Assembly (NCBI GenBank): GCA_964471235.1
Contig: CAYYGL010000051.1
Coordinates: 1-27,504, forward strand
Reading direction: 5' to 3'
Length of the DNA: 27,504 nucleotides
Source of the DNA: CAYYGL01 sp964471235
Lineage (GTDB): Bacteria; Calditrichota; Calditrichia; RBG-13-44-9; J075
Part shown: piece by piece, positions 16,893-25,058 of the stretch
How positions within the stretch are numbered: position 1 is the stretch's first letter
How the letters are laid out: the number at the start of each line of letters is the position of its first letter
Notes under the pieces: model-generated
What the model was told of the DNA's origin: nothing
Database searches by the model: none
The model's input: only the letters and a program-made list of their open reading frames with translations
Position numbers and translations under genes: made by a program

Positions 16893-17882
16893 ATGCCACT
16901 CATTGCGCCTTCAACTTACCGTCCCCCATTCTGGCTGCATAACGGGCATTTGCAAACCATCTACCCCTCCCTGTTCCGGCGGGTGAGGGATGTTCATTAC
17001 CAACGGGAACGCATTACCACCCCGGATAATGATTTTTTGGACCTGGATTGGTCAACAATCGGTTCGCGGAAACTGGTGGTTCTCTCCCACGGTCTGGAAG
17101 GCAACACCTACCGGGCATATATGCAGGGGATGGTTCGGGCGGTAAATCGTGCCGGGTGGGATGCCCTGGCGCGTAACTTCCGGGGCTGCAGCGGAGAACC
17201 CAATCGTTTGCTCCGGTTTTACCACAGCGGGGATACGGAAGACCTGGAAACCGTGATTCGGTATGTTCTGAAGAAGAACCGGTATGAGCACATTGCCTTA
17301 ATCGGGTTTAGCATGGGTGGGAATGTCACCTTGAAATACCTGGGGGAACGGGGGACATCTCTTCACCCGGCAATTTGCGCAGCGGTGGCGATTTCAGTGC
17401 CCTGTGATCTGGCATCATCGGCGGCAACTTTAGCACGCCCGGTAAACAAAATTTACATGAAGCGCTTTTTGCGTATGCTGCATCAAAAAGTACTGGAAAA
17501 ATCCCGGCAGTTTCCGGGTCAGATCAGCGCCGATGGCTTTGAGAAAATAAAATCGTTTCGGGAGTTTGACGACCGCTACACCGCCCCCTTACATGGATTT
17601 ACGGATGCGGCGGATTACTGGCAGAAATCGAGTTGCATTAATTATCTCAGTACGCTTTCCGTACCCAGTTTGTTGATTAATGCCCAAAATGATCCCTTTC
17701 TCAGTGAGGCGTGTTTTCCGGTACAAACCGCCCGGGAGCATCCGAATTTTTACCTTGAGATGCCCGAGTCCGGTGGTCATGTGGGATTTGTCTCCTTTAA
17801 CCCCGAAGGCATATACTGGTCTGAACAGCGTACGATATCATTTCTTAACGACAGCACTGAGTCAGGTAGAAAACGGCTTTGA
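16893..17882 (+). CDS. YheT-type alpha/beta hydrolase
   Basis: A 329-residue alpha/beta-hydrolase of the YheT/EMB8-like group, cytosolic, with no signal peptide. The typical opening (PPFWLHNGHLQTIYPSLFRR, 11-30) and VVLSHGLEGN (62-71) are present. The catalytic triad is S140 in GFSMGGN, D267 in NAQNDPF and H296 in GGHVGF. Members are poorly characterised carboxylesterases; the real substrate is unknown. It begins 81 nt after menF on the same strand, with AGGAAA 5 nt before the ATG, so it may share the menG-menF transcript without obvious functional tie. Confidence 0.9.
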   Translation: MPLIAPSTYRPPFWLHNGHLQTIYPSLFRRVRDVHYQRERITTPDNDFLDLDWSTIGSRKLVVLSHGLEGNTYRAYMQGMVRAVNRAGWDALARNFRGCSGEPNRLLRFYHSGDTEDLETVIRYVLKKNRYEHIALIGFSMGGNVTLKYLGERGTSLHPAICAAVAISVPCDLASSAATLARPVNKIYMKRFLRMLHQKVLEKSRQFPGQISADGFEKIKSFREFDDRYTAPLHGFTDAADYWQKSSCINYLSTLSVPSLLINAQNDPFLSEACFPVQTAREHPNFYLEMPESGGHVGFVSFNPEGIYWSEQRTISFLNDSTESGRKRL

Positions 17883-17907
17883 TATGAGACACTAAATTCC
17901 TTATATT
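17879..17907 (+). promoter_or_regulatory. Sigma70-like promoter of mtaB
   Basis: TTGATA (17879-17884) and TATATT (17902-17907) are separated by exactly 17 nt. The -35 box overlaps the end of the upstream hydrolase gene. The predicted leader to the ATG at 17947 is about 33 nt, while the in-frame TTG at 17926 would leave only about 12 nt, which supports the ATG start. Confidence 0.65.
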
Positions 17908-17946
17908 AAACGGCTTATATAACAGTTGAGAAGAGATTGCCTTAGA

Positions 17947-19233
17947 ATGATGAAAATTGCATTTTACACATTTGGCTGCCGGTTAAATCAAGCGGAAACC
18001 GCCATAATTCAGCAGAGTTTTACCGGCAACAGCTACCAGGTGGTGGATTACCGGCAGTCGCCGGACGTGCTGATTGTCAATACCTGCACAGTGACGGAAA
18101 ACGGTGATGCCGACACCCGTCGTTTGATCAACCGCATGGTTCGCCAGAACCCGGGTGTACAGATTGCCCTGGTGGGCTGCCAGGCGCAGGTGCAGCGGGA
18201 TAAACTGCTGGAATTGCCAAACGTTCGCTGGGTGGTGGGGAATGGCGCTAAAATGAACATGGAAAAAATTTTACGCGAGAGTGCGGGAGAGACGCCCCGG
18301 GTGATCACTCCCACCATTCGCAAAGAAAATTTTACCGTACCGTTTATCGGAATCGATCCCCATCATACCCGGGCGAATCTGAAAATACAGGATGGCTGTG
18401 ACTTTTTCTGCTCCTTTTGCGAAATCCCCTACGCCCGGGGTCGTGCCCGTAGCCGTGAATTTAACGACTTGGTGAACGAAGCCCGTCAATTGGCAGAACA
18501 TGGCTTTCATGAGTTGGTGCTTACCGGAATTAACATCGGCACCTACCGGGATAGCGGGCATACCTTACCGGACGTGCTGGAGGCTTTGGAGAGCATCGAA
18601 CCCCTGTGGCGTATCCGGATTTCCTCCATCGAACCGACAACCATTGCCGGGCGCATCATCGAACGCATGGCTTCCGGGGGCAAGTTGTGCCGCTATCTCC
18701 ACGTTCCGCTGCAATCCGGCAGTAATAAAATACTGCGCGCCATGCAGCGAAATTATTCAGTGGAAGAATACACAGATTTCATCCGAAACGTTTCGGATGC
18801 CGTTCCCGGTATATGCCTGGGAACCGACGTTATTGTGGGATTTCCGGGCGAAACCGAAGCAGATTTTGAGGAAACATACCAGCTTTTACTTGATTTACCT
18901 TTGGCGTATTTTCATGTGTTCAGCTATTCGGAACGCCAGCATGCCAAAAGCAGCCGAATTGCAGAGAGCGAAAAAAACTCCCGGGGAGAAATTGCCCGGC
19001 GCAGTCAACGATTACGGGAATTAAGCAGGCGGAAACGAAATGTTTATTTTCAGCAATTCGTGGGCAAGACGGAGTTGGTACTTTTTGAACAACAAAAGAA
19101 CGGTTACTGGACCGGTTTAACCGATACCTATATCCGGGTAAATGTAAACTCACAACACGACCTGAAAAACCGATTGCTGCCGGTGCGGCTGGAACAGATT
19201 GACCGGCAAACCATCCGTGGGGTACTTCAATAA
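17947..19233 (+). CDS. mtaB: tRNA t6A37 C2-methylthiotransferase MtaB
   Basis: Radical-SAM enzyme that adds a methylthio group to N6-threonylcarbamoyladenosine at position 37 of ANN-decoding tRNAs. From the ATG at 17947 it has 428 residues. The N-terminal MTTase domain has the auxiliary-cluster cysteines C11 (TFGCRLNQ), C47 (NTCTVT) and C78 (VGCQAQ). The radical-SAM motif CxxxCxxC is C151, C155 and C158 (GCDFFCSFC). A TRAM-type RNA-binding region closes the protein (about 365-428). TFGCRLN and the overall pattern fit MtaB better than MiaB or RimO. It overlaps nothing and has its own promoter. A second ATG follows directly (17950); a TTG at 17926 is less likely. Confidence 0.94.
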   Translation: MMKIAFYTFGCRLNQAETAIIQQSFTGNSYQVVDYRQSPDVLIVNTCTVTENGDADTRRLINRMVRQNPGVQIALVGCQAQVQRDKLLELPNVRWVVGNGAKMNMEKILRESAGETPRVITPTIRKENFTVPFIGIDPHHTRANLKIQDGCDFFCSFCEIPYARGRARSREFNDLVNEARQLAEHGFHELVLTGINIGTYRDSGHTLPDVLEALESIEPLWRIRISSIEPTTIAGRIIERMASGGKLCRYLHVPLQSGSNKILRAMQRNYSVEEYTDFIRNVSDAVPGICLGTDVIVGFPGETEADFEETYQLLLDLPLAYFHVFSYSERQHAKSSRIAESEKNSRGEIARRSQRLRELSRRKRNVYFQQFVGKTELVLFEQQKNGYWTGLTDTYIRVNVNSQHDLKNRLLPVRLEQIDRQTIRGVLQ

Positions 19234-19254
19234 CGTGTAACGACGGGAGAGGGT

Positions 19255-19707
19255 TTACATAAAAGAACCCGGGGTCGTGATGGTATAATCCTTCCGGGCA
19301 GTTTTGGCAGTGATGATAAAGCCGGAAACGGTATCAACCAACGACATCATACAAAGAATCAAGAATGTTGAATTGGCAGCAAAAGGAACGAAAAAGAAAG
19401 AGAGTAAATACGCCAAAAAAACAACGAATGACAACACGTTCTCCCGGATGGTAACATCATCCGAATCGGTAGATTTGTTGATCTCCTGAAATAACAATCC
19501 GAGTCCCAAAACGATGATGATATCACTCACGTTTAAATGCAGCCAGTGATGAGACGGCAGTTGAAACTGAAAGAGTTCCACGGTCAGGGGATCAGCAGTG
19601 GGGGATTGGTAATAAACGAACCCCATTGTGAGCATATAAAGGATGAAGAAAATGCCAAACAACGGTATCCGCTTCATCCAGGATGCCCTTTGTGGTGGTA
19701 AGTTCAT
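19255..19707 (-). CDS. Conserved small membrane protein, four transmembrane helices
   Basis: I cannot name this family with confidence. The 150-residue product has four hydrophobic segments (about 13-33, 60-80, 90-112 and 113-135), an acidic loop between helices 2 and 3 (NKSTDSDD) and a basic stretch after helix 4 (TAKTARKDY). Similar small membrane proteins of unknown role occur in other bacteria. The start is the ATG at 19707, with GGAGGTGA 7 nt upstream; the GTG at 19716 lies within that Shine-Dalgarno sequence and is not used. It converges with mtaB (21 nt between the stop codons) and diverges from the phosphate transporter gene. Confidence 0.78.
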   Translation of the reverse strand: MNLPPQRASWMKRIPLFGIFFILYMLTMGFVYYQSPTADPLTVELFQFQLPSHHWLHLNVSDIIIVLGLGLLFQEINKSTDSDDVTIRENVLSFVVFLAYLLSFFFVPFAANSTFLILCMMSLVDTVSGFIITAKTARKDYTITTPGSFM

Positions 19708-19817
19708 AAATTTCACCTCCGGTTAAGTGAACAAAAAAAACTTTTAGAGTTCGAGTGATGGGAGCTTCTGCAAATTCTGTCATTATTTTTACTCATTAAA
19801 TTGAAAATAGTTTAATT

Positions 19818-19900
19818 AATTTACCGCCCCGGTAAATTTTTTCCGGCAACTCCTCAATCACCGGCATAAATTTGTTATGGGGAATGCTGTAGTTGCCGGA
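19818..19900 (+). promoter_or_regulatory. Structured leader upstream of the Na+/Pi transporter
   Basis: Three nested or adjacent inverted repeats lie just before the transporter gene. A 9-bp hairpin with a 3-nt loop (19818-19826 with 19830-19838) is followed by TTTT, like a weak terminator. A perfect 10-bp repeat TCCGGCAACT / AGTTGCCGGA (19842-19851 with 19891-19900) encloses a small inner hairpin (19865-19869 with 19875-19879). The end of the large stem is 20 nt before the ATG. This could be an RNA control element; no known riboswitch is recognised. Confidence 0.45.
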
Positions 19901-19920
19901 GACTAACTCCAAGATCTTTC

Positions 19921-21894
19921 ATGGTAAACCGGCGTATCATTTTCCTCAGCATATTGCTTGTTACAGGCGTTTGGTGGCGTTTTGTTCAACCATCCTCTCC
20001 CGTTCACTACAATTCACAAACCCTGCTGATAGTTGGAAACAGAAGCAGGGATGTCGGTGGTTTCCTCCGGCGCTCTTCCCCGGTGAATTTAAGTCGGCAA
20101 TTCCAACACAGAGCGGATCGAACACATCCGACCGGGACAGTTACCAAAACTTCGCAAGTGGAGCCAACGCAACCGCCACCACCCCACCGGGAACCGCATT
20201 GGGTTTTCAAGCTTATCGGCGGCTTAGTGGGGGGGCTGGGATTATTCTTGTATGGGATGTTATTGCTAAGCGAGGGGCTTAAAAAGAACGCCGGGGAACG
20301 AATGCGCTCCCTTTTAAGCGCACTCACCCATAACCGGGTAGTAGCAGTGGGAGTGGGCGNNNNNNNNNNGATGATCCTGCAAAGTAGCAGCGCCACGACC
20401 GTCATGCTGGTCAGCCTGGTGCAAGCCGGTTTAATGCAGTTCAGTCAAACCATGGGGATTATTTTAGGGGCGGATATCGGCACCACGGTTACCGTACAGC
20501 TCATCGCCTTCAAATTAACTGATTTCGCCCTGCCGATGATCGGGATTGGATTTGGGATGATGATTCTCTCCAAACGGCAGATGATTCAACAGCTCGGTGA
20601 AACGTTGTTAGGATTCGGCATCCTTTTCTTCGGAATGGATATTATGTCCCGGGCAATGTCTCCGTTGCGAAGCTACCCGCCATTTTTGAACCTGTTGGTC
20701 TCCATGGAAAACCCCCTGCTCGGTCTTTTAGTGGGCACAGTGTTTACCGCCCTCATTCAAAGCAGTGCTGCCTTTATCGGTATTCTAATTATTCTCTCCA
20801 CCCAGGGGCTGCTCACATTGGAAGCCGCCATTCCACTGCTGTTCGGTGCCAATATCGGTACCTGCATCACCGCCTTTTTAGCCAGCATTCATACCCGGCG
20901 AGAAGCAAAACGAGTTGCGTTAGCCCACATTCTGTTTAAAGTGATTGGGGTGTTATTGTTTTTTGCCTGGATACCCCAATTCGCGGAGATAGTTCGACTG
21001 GTTTCCCCCACGGCCCCGGCAGGCACGTTAAATGAAACCGCTCACCTGGCTTCGGTAGTGCCCCGGCAAATTGCCAATGCCCATACCCTGTTTAATGTCA
21101 CCCTGGCAATTATCATGCTGCCCTTTACCAATATGGCAGCCCGGGGCATTATGAGGCTAATGCCGGATGTGCCCGGGGAAGAAATGCCATATACCACCAA
21201 ATTTCTGGATGATTCCATGATCGCCAACCCGGCGATGGCGCTTTCCCTGGCAAAATCCGAAGTACTGCACATGGGGCAAATTATCCTCAGGATGGTGGAA
21301 ACCATTCTGAAGCCTTTCCTGGATCGAGATCAAACCATTCTGGCGCAATTGGATAGCGATGAACAGGAAGTTAATTTTTTGCAGGAAAAAATTTACGACT
21401 ATCTAACCCGGGTAAGCCGCAAAAGTATTCCCACCGAACGAACCAATGAAATCTTTCAAATGCTCTATACGGTTACCGAACTGGAGCAAATCGCCGATGT
21501 GGTGTCAAAAACGCTTCGTCCTCGAGCCGAAGAATGGCTTCGACATTCCTACCGATTTTCTCCCCAGGGCAGACGCGAATTAATCGACTACCACATCCGC
21601 ACCATAAAGCAAATCAATCGTGCCCTGGAGGTGTTTAAAGATGTGAACCTGGAAAAAGCGGAGCGAATGAAACAAAAGTTTAAAAAATATCGGGCAATGG
21701 AAATCGAATTAATTCGCACTCACTTCGAGCGGCTTCGGGAGCAGGTTCCGGAAAGTATGGCGACCAGTGAATTCCACCAGGAACTGATCGAGCAATTTGC
21801 AATTATCAATACCCACGCCACCAACATCGCCCGGGTCCTGCTGGATTGGTCAAAACCGGCCGCAGCCCCCCGCGTATCTCCCCCCACAGGTTGA
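19921..21894 (+). CDS. Na+/phosphate cotransporter family protein with PhoU-like domain
   Basis: Inner-membrane transporter of the NptA/type II Na+/Pi cotransporter family, 657 codons as assembled. Residues 1-23 are hydrophobic, probably a signal peptide or first helix, followed by a polar Pro-rich linker (about 24-90). The two family repeats are visible: QSSSATTVM with GADIGTT in the first half and QSSAAFIG with GANIGTC in the second. After about residue 420 the protein is a soluble helical region like PhoU (about 440-640), as in many bacterial members, which may regulate uptake. Ten N at 20360-20369 hide part of four codons immediately before MILQSSS. The frame is intact across the gap, and four residues is what the family needs there. 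The Shine-Dalgarno sequence is weak and the leader is structured. Confidence 0.92.
   Translation: MVNRRIIFLSILLVTGVWWRFVQPSSPVHYNSQTLLIVGNRSRDVGGFLRRSSPVNLSRQFQHRADRTHPTGTVTKTSQVEPTQPPPPHREPHWVFKLIGGLVGGLGLFLYGMLLLSEGLKKNAGERMRSLLSALTHNRVVAVGVGXXXXMILQSSSATTVMLVSLVQAGLMQFSQTMGIILGADIGTTVTVQLIAFKLTDFALPMIGIGFGMMILSKRQMIQQLGETLLGFGILFFGMDIMSRAMSPLRSYPPFLNLLVSMENPLLGLLVGTVFTALIQSSAAFIGILIILSTQGLLTLEAAIPLLFGANIGTCITAFLASIHTRREAKRVALAHILFKVIGVLLFFAWIPQFAEIVRLVSPTAPAGTLNETAHLASVVPRQIANAHTLFNVTLAIIMLPFTNMAARGIMRLMPDVPGEEMPYTTKFLDDSMIANPAMALSLAKSEVLHMGQIILRMVETILKPFLDRDQTILAQLDSDEQEVNFLQEKIYDYLTRVSRKSIPTERTNEIFQMLYTVTELEQIADVVSKTLRPRAEEWLRHSYRFSPQGRRELIDYHIRTIKQINRALEVFKDVNLEKAERMKQKFKKYRAMEIELIRTHFERLREQVPESMATSEFHQELIEQFAIINTHATNIARVLLDWSKPAAAPRVSPPTG
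20360..20369. other. Assembly gap (10 N)
   Basis: Ten undetermined bases in the first transport repeat of the Na+/Pi cotransporter gene. The reading frame continues correctly on both sides (GVG, four unknown residues, then MILQSSS), so the true length is probably 10 or another length that keeps the frame. Confidence 0.97.
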
Positions 21895-22186
21895 AAAATT
21901 ATTGTTGGAATTAAAAATATTACCACTTACTTTTTACGGATGTGCAATGGATGGATTGAAAAATTTCCGCCAATAAAGCATTTGGTGGAAGAACCGCCGG
22001 TGGAATGATTTCCGTCTCAGTACCCCTGGGGATATTTTGGGCTTTGAGTACGTGGGTTGATTTGAGTGAATCATACCGGGATTTACAACTTAGATCACTC
22101 GTATTGCATCACTCATCATTGAACTTTTGCAATCAATCATCACTGAATTTTCCGCGATAGAATTCACTTTAACGAAAGGAGTTATC
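21895..22186 (+). other. Intergenic region before the muramidase gene
   Basis: About 290 nt without a gene. It contains two imperfect copies of an ATCA(T/C)TGAA(C/T)TTT motif (around 22115-22155) just before the muramidase gene. I see no good hexamer pair for a promoter, and no clear terminator for the upstream transporter gene. Confidence 0.4.
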
Positions 22187-22996
22187 ATGGCACGCCCCAC
22201 TTTAAGATTGTTTGACGGTTTTGATCATACCAATCCCCAGTTGCGGGATGAGGTAAAGGAGCTGCAGGAGCTTTTAATTCAAAAAGAGAATTTTAACATC
22301 GCTGCCGATGGATTTTTCGGTCGGGATACCGAGGATGCGGTAAAAATTTTCCAGCGGGAACATGGATTGGATGACGATGGGGTGGTGGGCCCCATGACCT
22401 GGGCGGCATTGCTGGGGGAAGAAGCGCCGGAAAACCCGGATACCTTTTTCGAAACCACTTACGCCCGGAATGACAGCACCATGTTAAAGCAGCTCCAGGA
22501 AGCAAATAAATATAAAGCTGCGATAGAAGAAGGCGCTCAAAGGTATGATTTGCGCCCCTCGCTAATTGGGGGTATCGGTTCCCGGGAGTCCCATTGGGGA
22601 CTGGCATTAACTCCCCCGGGACCGGGCGGTACCGGAGATTTTCATCCCCGGGGTGGCAAACTGCCCCCGGACGGCGGCGGCTGGGGACGCGGCTTAATGC
22701 AAATTGACTACAAATTTCATGAATTCGCCCGCACCGGTAATTGGAAAGATCCCCGGGAGAACATCCTGTACGGCTGCAAGATTCTTAAACAGAACCGTGA
22801 CTTCTTTAAACGCAAAACCGATCTACAGGGAACTGCTCTACTGCGGGCAATGATTGCGGCATATAACGCCGGTCCCGGCAACGTACTTCGGGCAATTCGG
22901 GAAGGAAAAGACGTGGATTATTATACCACCGGGCGGGATTATGCCAAGGATGTCCTCAACCGCGCCGGTTTTTTCCAGATGCACGGATGGGAGTAA
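22187..22996 (+). CDS. Peptidoglycan-binding / lysozyme-like (GH23-type) muramidase
   Basis: Probable cell-wall hydrolase of 269 residues. Residues about 18-76 form a PG_binding_1 domain (LQELL, DGFFGRDTEDAVKIFQREHGL, DGVVGPMTW). Residues about 100-269 resemble a goose-type lysozyme/soluble lytic transglycosylase: the catalytic Glu is probably E134 in SRESHWG, followed by GRGLMQID and AYNAGPGNV. There is no signal peptide or membrane segment, so export would need a holin or another route, as for phage endolysins; no phage genes are nearby. The start is the ATG at 22187, with AAAGGAG 5 nt upstream; the longer frame from 22127 is rejected. A Gly/Pro-rich loop (about 142-161) interrupts the catalytic domain. 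Confidence 0.87.
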   Translation: MARPTLRLFDGFDHTNPQLRDEVKELQELLIQKENFNIAADGFFGRDTEDAVKIFQREHGLDDDGVVGPMTWAALLGEEAPENPDTFFETTYARNDSTMLKQLQEANKYKAAIEEGAQRYDLRPSLIGGIGSRESHWGLALTPPGPGGTGDFHPRGGKLPPDGGGWGRGLMQIDYKFHEFARTGNWKDPRENILYGCKILKQNRDFFKRKTDLQGTALLRAMIAAYNAGPGNVLRAIREGKDVDYYTTGRDYAKDVLNRAGFFQMHGWE

Positions 22997-23057
22997 ACCG
23001 GTTAGTCAACATACCTGATATTCATATTAACCTCTTCGCATAAACAAGGGATTTGAC

Positions 23058-23981
23058 ATGGAGCGAACTCACCACAAAATCATATTTGGTAATAGTATGA
23101 GCATGAAAGAAATAGAGGATCAAAGTGTTCATTTAATGGTTACATCTCCTCCTTATTTTAATGCTCCGTTCGATTACCAGGGGTTGTTTAAAAGTTATGA
23201 GCAATATTTAGGAGTTTTACAAAAAGTGGCTGAGGAAGTTTTCAGGGTTCTGCAAAACGGACGAATTGCGGTTTTAAATATCGATGATATGTTGGTAAAC
23301 GGTGAAAAATACCCAATTGTGGCCGACGCAATAAAGATATTTTTAGAAGCCGGCTTCAGGTATCGGGACAAAATTGTCTGGAAGAAGCCGGAGGGGTATT
23401 TACGTATCAGCCGAAGAAGTGGGGTGTTACTCCAGAATCCCTATCCGATGTATTTTTATCCCGACAATTTGTTGGAAAGCATCATTATTTTTCAAAAAGG
23501 GAAATTCAACTACAAATCTATTCCGGAAGAGATTCGTGAAAAATCGAAAATTGATGTAAAGGAATTCCAGGAAAACAAGTGGTTTATGACACTGTGGGAG
23601 ATGACCAACGTATTACCCGGTTCCCCGTTGGAAAAAGACATTGCCGCATTTCCGGAGGAGCTTCCATATAGAATAATTAAACTTTTTTCCTATGTGGGAG
23701 AAACCGTTTTAGACCCTTTTTTGGGCAGTGGAACCACCATGAAGGTTGCCAGACAGTTGGGAAGAAATAGTGTTGGATATGAAATCATCAAAGATTTGGA
23801 ACCCACGATAAAACACAAAACAGGTTTTTCAGGTTCCGGTAATTTGTTTTACTCGGATGATACATTTGAAGTCATTTATAGAGAAACAGGCAAATATGGA
23901 TATGTAGATCTGGATTACATCGAGTCCAGAAAGCGAAAGGCGACATCGGATGAATGTTACAGCAAAAATAACCGGGATTAA
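23058..23981 (+). CDS. Type II DNA methyltransferase (beta class, N4-cytosine or N6-adenine)
   Basis: SAM-dependent amino-methyltransferase, the modification half of a restriction-modification system. In 307 residues the catalytic motif IV TSPPY (29-33) comes before the SAM-binding motif I DPFLGSGTT (219-227), which is the beta-class order of the N4/N6 family. TSPPY is more common in N4-cytosine enzymes, but N6-adenine cannot be excluded. The part between (about 100-190) should hold the target recognition region; the recognised sequence is unknown. The start has AAGGGA 6 nt upstream. The gene is clearly richer in A/T than its neighbours and overlaps the next gene by 32 nt, pointing to a transferred, co-translated pair. 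Confidence 0.92.
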   Translation: MERTHHKIIFGNSMSMKEIEDQSVHLMVTSPPYFNAPFDYQGLFKSYEQYLGVLQKVAEEVFRVLQNGRIAVLNIDDMLVNGEKYPIVADAIKIFLEAGFRYRDKIVWKKPEGYLRISRRSGVLLQNPYPMYFYPDNLLESIIIFQKGKFNYKSIPEEIREKSKIDVKEFQENKWFMTLWEMTNVLPGSPLEKDIAAFPEELPYRIIKLFSYVGETVLDPFLGSGTTMKVARQLGRNSVGYEIIKDLEPTIKHKTGFSGSGNLFYSDDTFEVIYRETGKYGYVDLDYIESRKRKATSDECYSKNNRD

Positions 23982-24996
23982 TTATACTCCTTTTTTATGC
24001 GAAGACTTACTGGATTACAACTTAGAAGATTTAGAAAGCGCATTAACCCAAAAAGGCTATTTCAGGCTCAATTTAGACAACAACAACAAAATAGCAATTA
24101 GTTGGTGGGTCTCAGCGAAAAGAACCAGGTCGTACCCCTATGCCAGGGTATATAATACATTGGCTTACATCGGACGGAAGGCGACAATTATTCCCATATT
24201 CAAAGATGAAGGAAAGGATGGGGATAGGGATTATTTACAATGGGACACGATTTCCTTGATGAGTTTGTTGGGCGTGTATGTCATAATAGCTTTTTACTCC
24301 TCGGCTACTAAAAATGAAAAATATCGGAATAAAATAACCAACCAAAGATTTGATGATGATCTCATAAATTCCGAACTTCAAAACCTTCTCTCTTATCAGT
24401 CAGATGCCTTACATTGGAATCTCCAGCAAATAGAAAGGGTAGGAATTATCGGACAAAAAGCTATTGATGCTTATTTAAAAATCTCAAATGATACGGGAGT
24501 TGAATTCCATTCAATGGTGCTAGCACAAAAAAGAATTGATGAACTGAAAAAAAGCAAAGATGTGTTCATGAACTTATCGCGTCAATTGGCTGAAGAAGCT
24601 GCCAAAAGAGAAAGTGTTACCCTTCAACCAAAAGAATCCATACGCGGAGAAAAAGGAACTATTACAATCAGAAATTACCTGGGTGGAATTTATCACTTTA
24701 CTTCTGATGAGGTGAGAATTGAAGGGAAAAAGGTATATCTTATAGAAGCAAAGCATTCAAAATCCAGGGCTTTACCTTCCAAAGATGACATAAAAGATGG
24801 TTTGCTTAAAATGATTCTTTATACAAATTTGGAGGATGTAAGAATTGGCAAATTGCAATTGGAGCCTATCCCGGTTCTGAAATTGACCACCGGAAACGGA
24901 TTCAATGTTGAAACTTTGACCTTTAAGCAAAAAATTTTGCTTGAGAAACTGAAAGAGGAATCTGAAGTGAATAACTTCAACCTGGTTTTTAAGTAA
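23950..24996 (+). CDS. Putative type II restriction endonuclease, PD-(D/E)xK-like
   Basis: Inferred restriction partner of the preceding methyltransferase, 348 residues, no signal peptide. I do not know a characterised homologue. Visible are a conserved-looking N-terminal domain (about 10-165) with SAKRTRSYPYARVY (55-68) and the acid-rich KDEGKDGDRDYLQWDT (85-100), a helical middle with charged coiled-coil character (about 185-222), and a C-terminal part with a PD-(D/E)xK-like pattern: D253/E254, then after about a dozen residues E266-A-K268 on a hydrophobic strand, followed by a helix. The role therefore rests on this motif plus context. It starts inside the methyltransferase gene (32-nt overlap, +1 frame relative to it), so it depends on translation of the upstream gene. 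It is strongly A/T-rich, unlike neighbouring genes. Confidence 0.75.
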   Translation: MNVTAKITGINYTPFLCEDLLDYNLEDLESALTQKGYFRLNLDNNNKIAISWWVSAKRTRSYPYARVYNTLAYIGRKATIIPIFKDEGKDGDRDYLQWDTISLMSLLGVYVIIAFYSSATKNEKYRNKITNQRFDDDLINSELQNLLSYQSDALHWNLQQIERVGIIGQKAIDAYLKISNDTGVEFHSMVLAQKRIDELKKSKDVFMNLSRQLAEEAAKRESVTLQPKESIRGEKGTITIRNYLGGIYHFTSDEVRIEGKKVYLIEAKHSKSRALPSKDDIKDGLLKMILYTNLEDVRIGKLQLEPIPVLKLTTGNGFNVETLTFKQKILLEKLKEESEVNNFNLVFK

Positions 24997-25058
24997 TTTT
25001 TAACTTTTGAAATACTGACGTTCTGTTTTTTGTTTAGAATTAGCCGTTTGAGGAAGAA

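Noticed and set aside
19893..20282. Plus-strand frame of 129 codons overlapping the start of the Na+/Pi transporter
   Set aside because: It is an out-of-frame shadow of the transporter N-terminus with no domain.
22127..22186. Twenty extra N-terminal residues on the muramidase
   Set aside because: The ATG at 22187 has a near-ideal AAAGGAG; the upstream start lacks one and adds no signal peptide.
23058..24996. Larger defence island or BREX/DISARM-type system around the methyltransferase
   Set aside because: Only two genes fit; the flanking muramidase and SDR genes show no defence domains.
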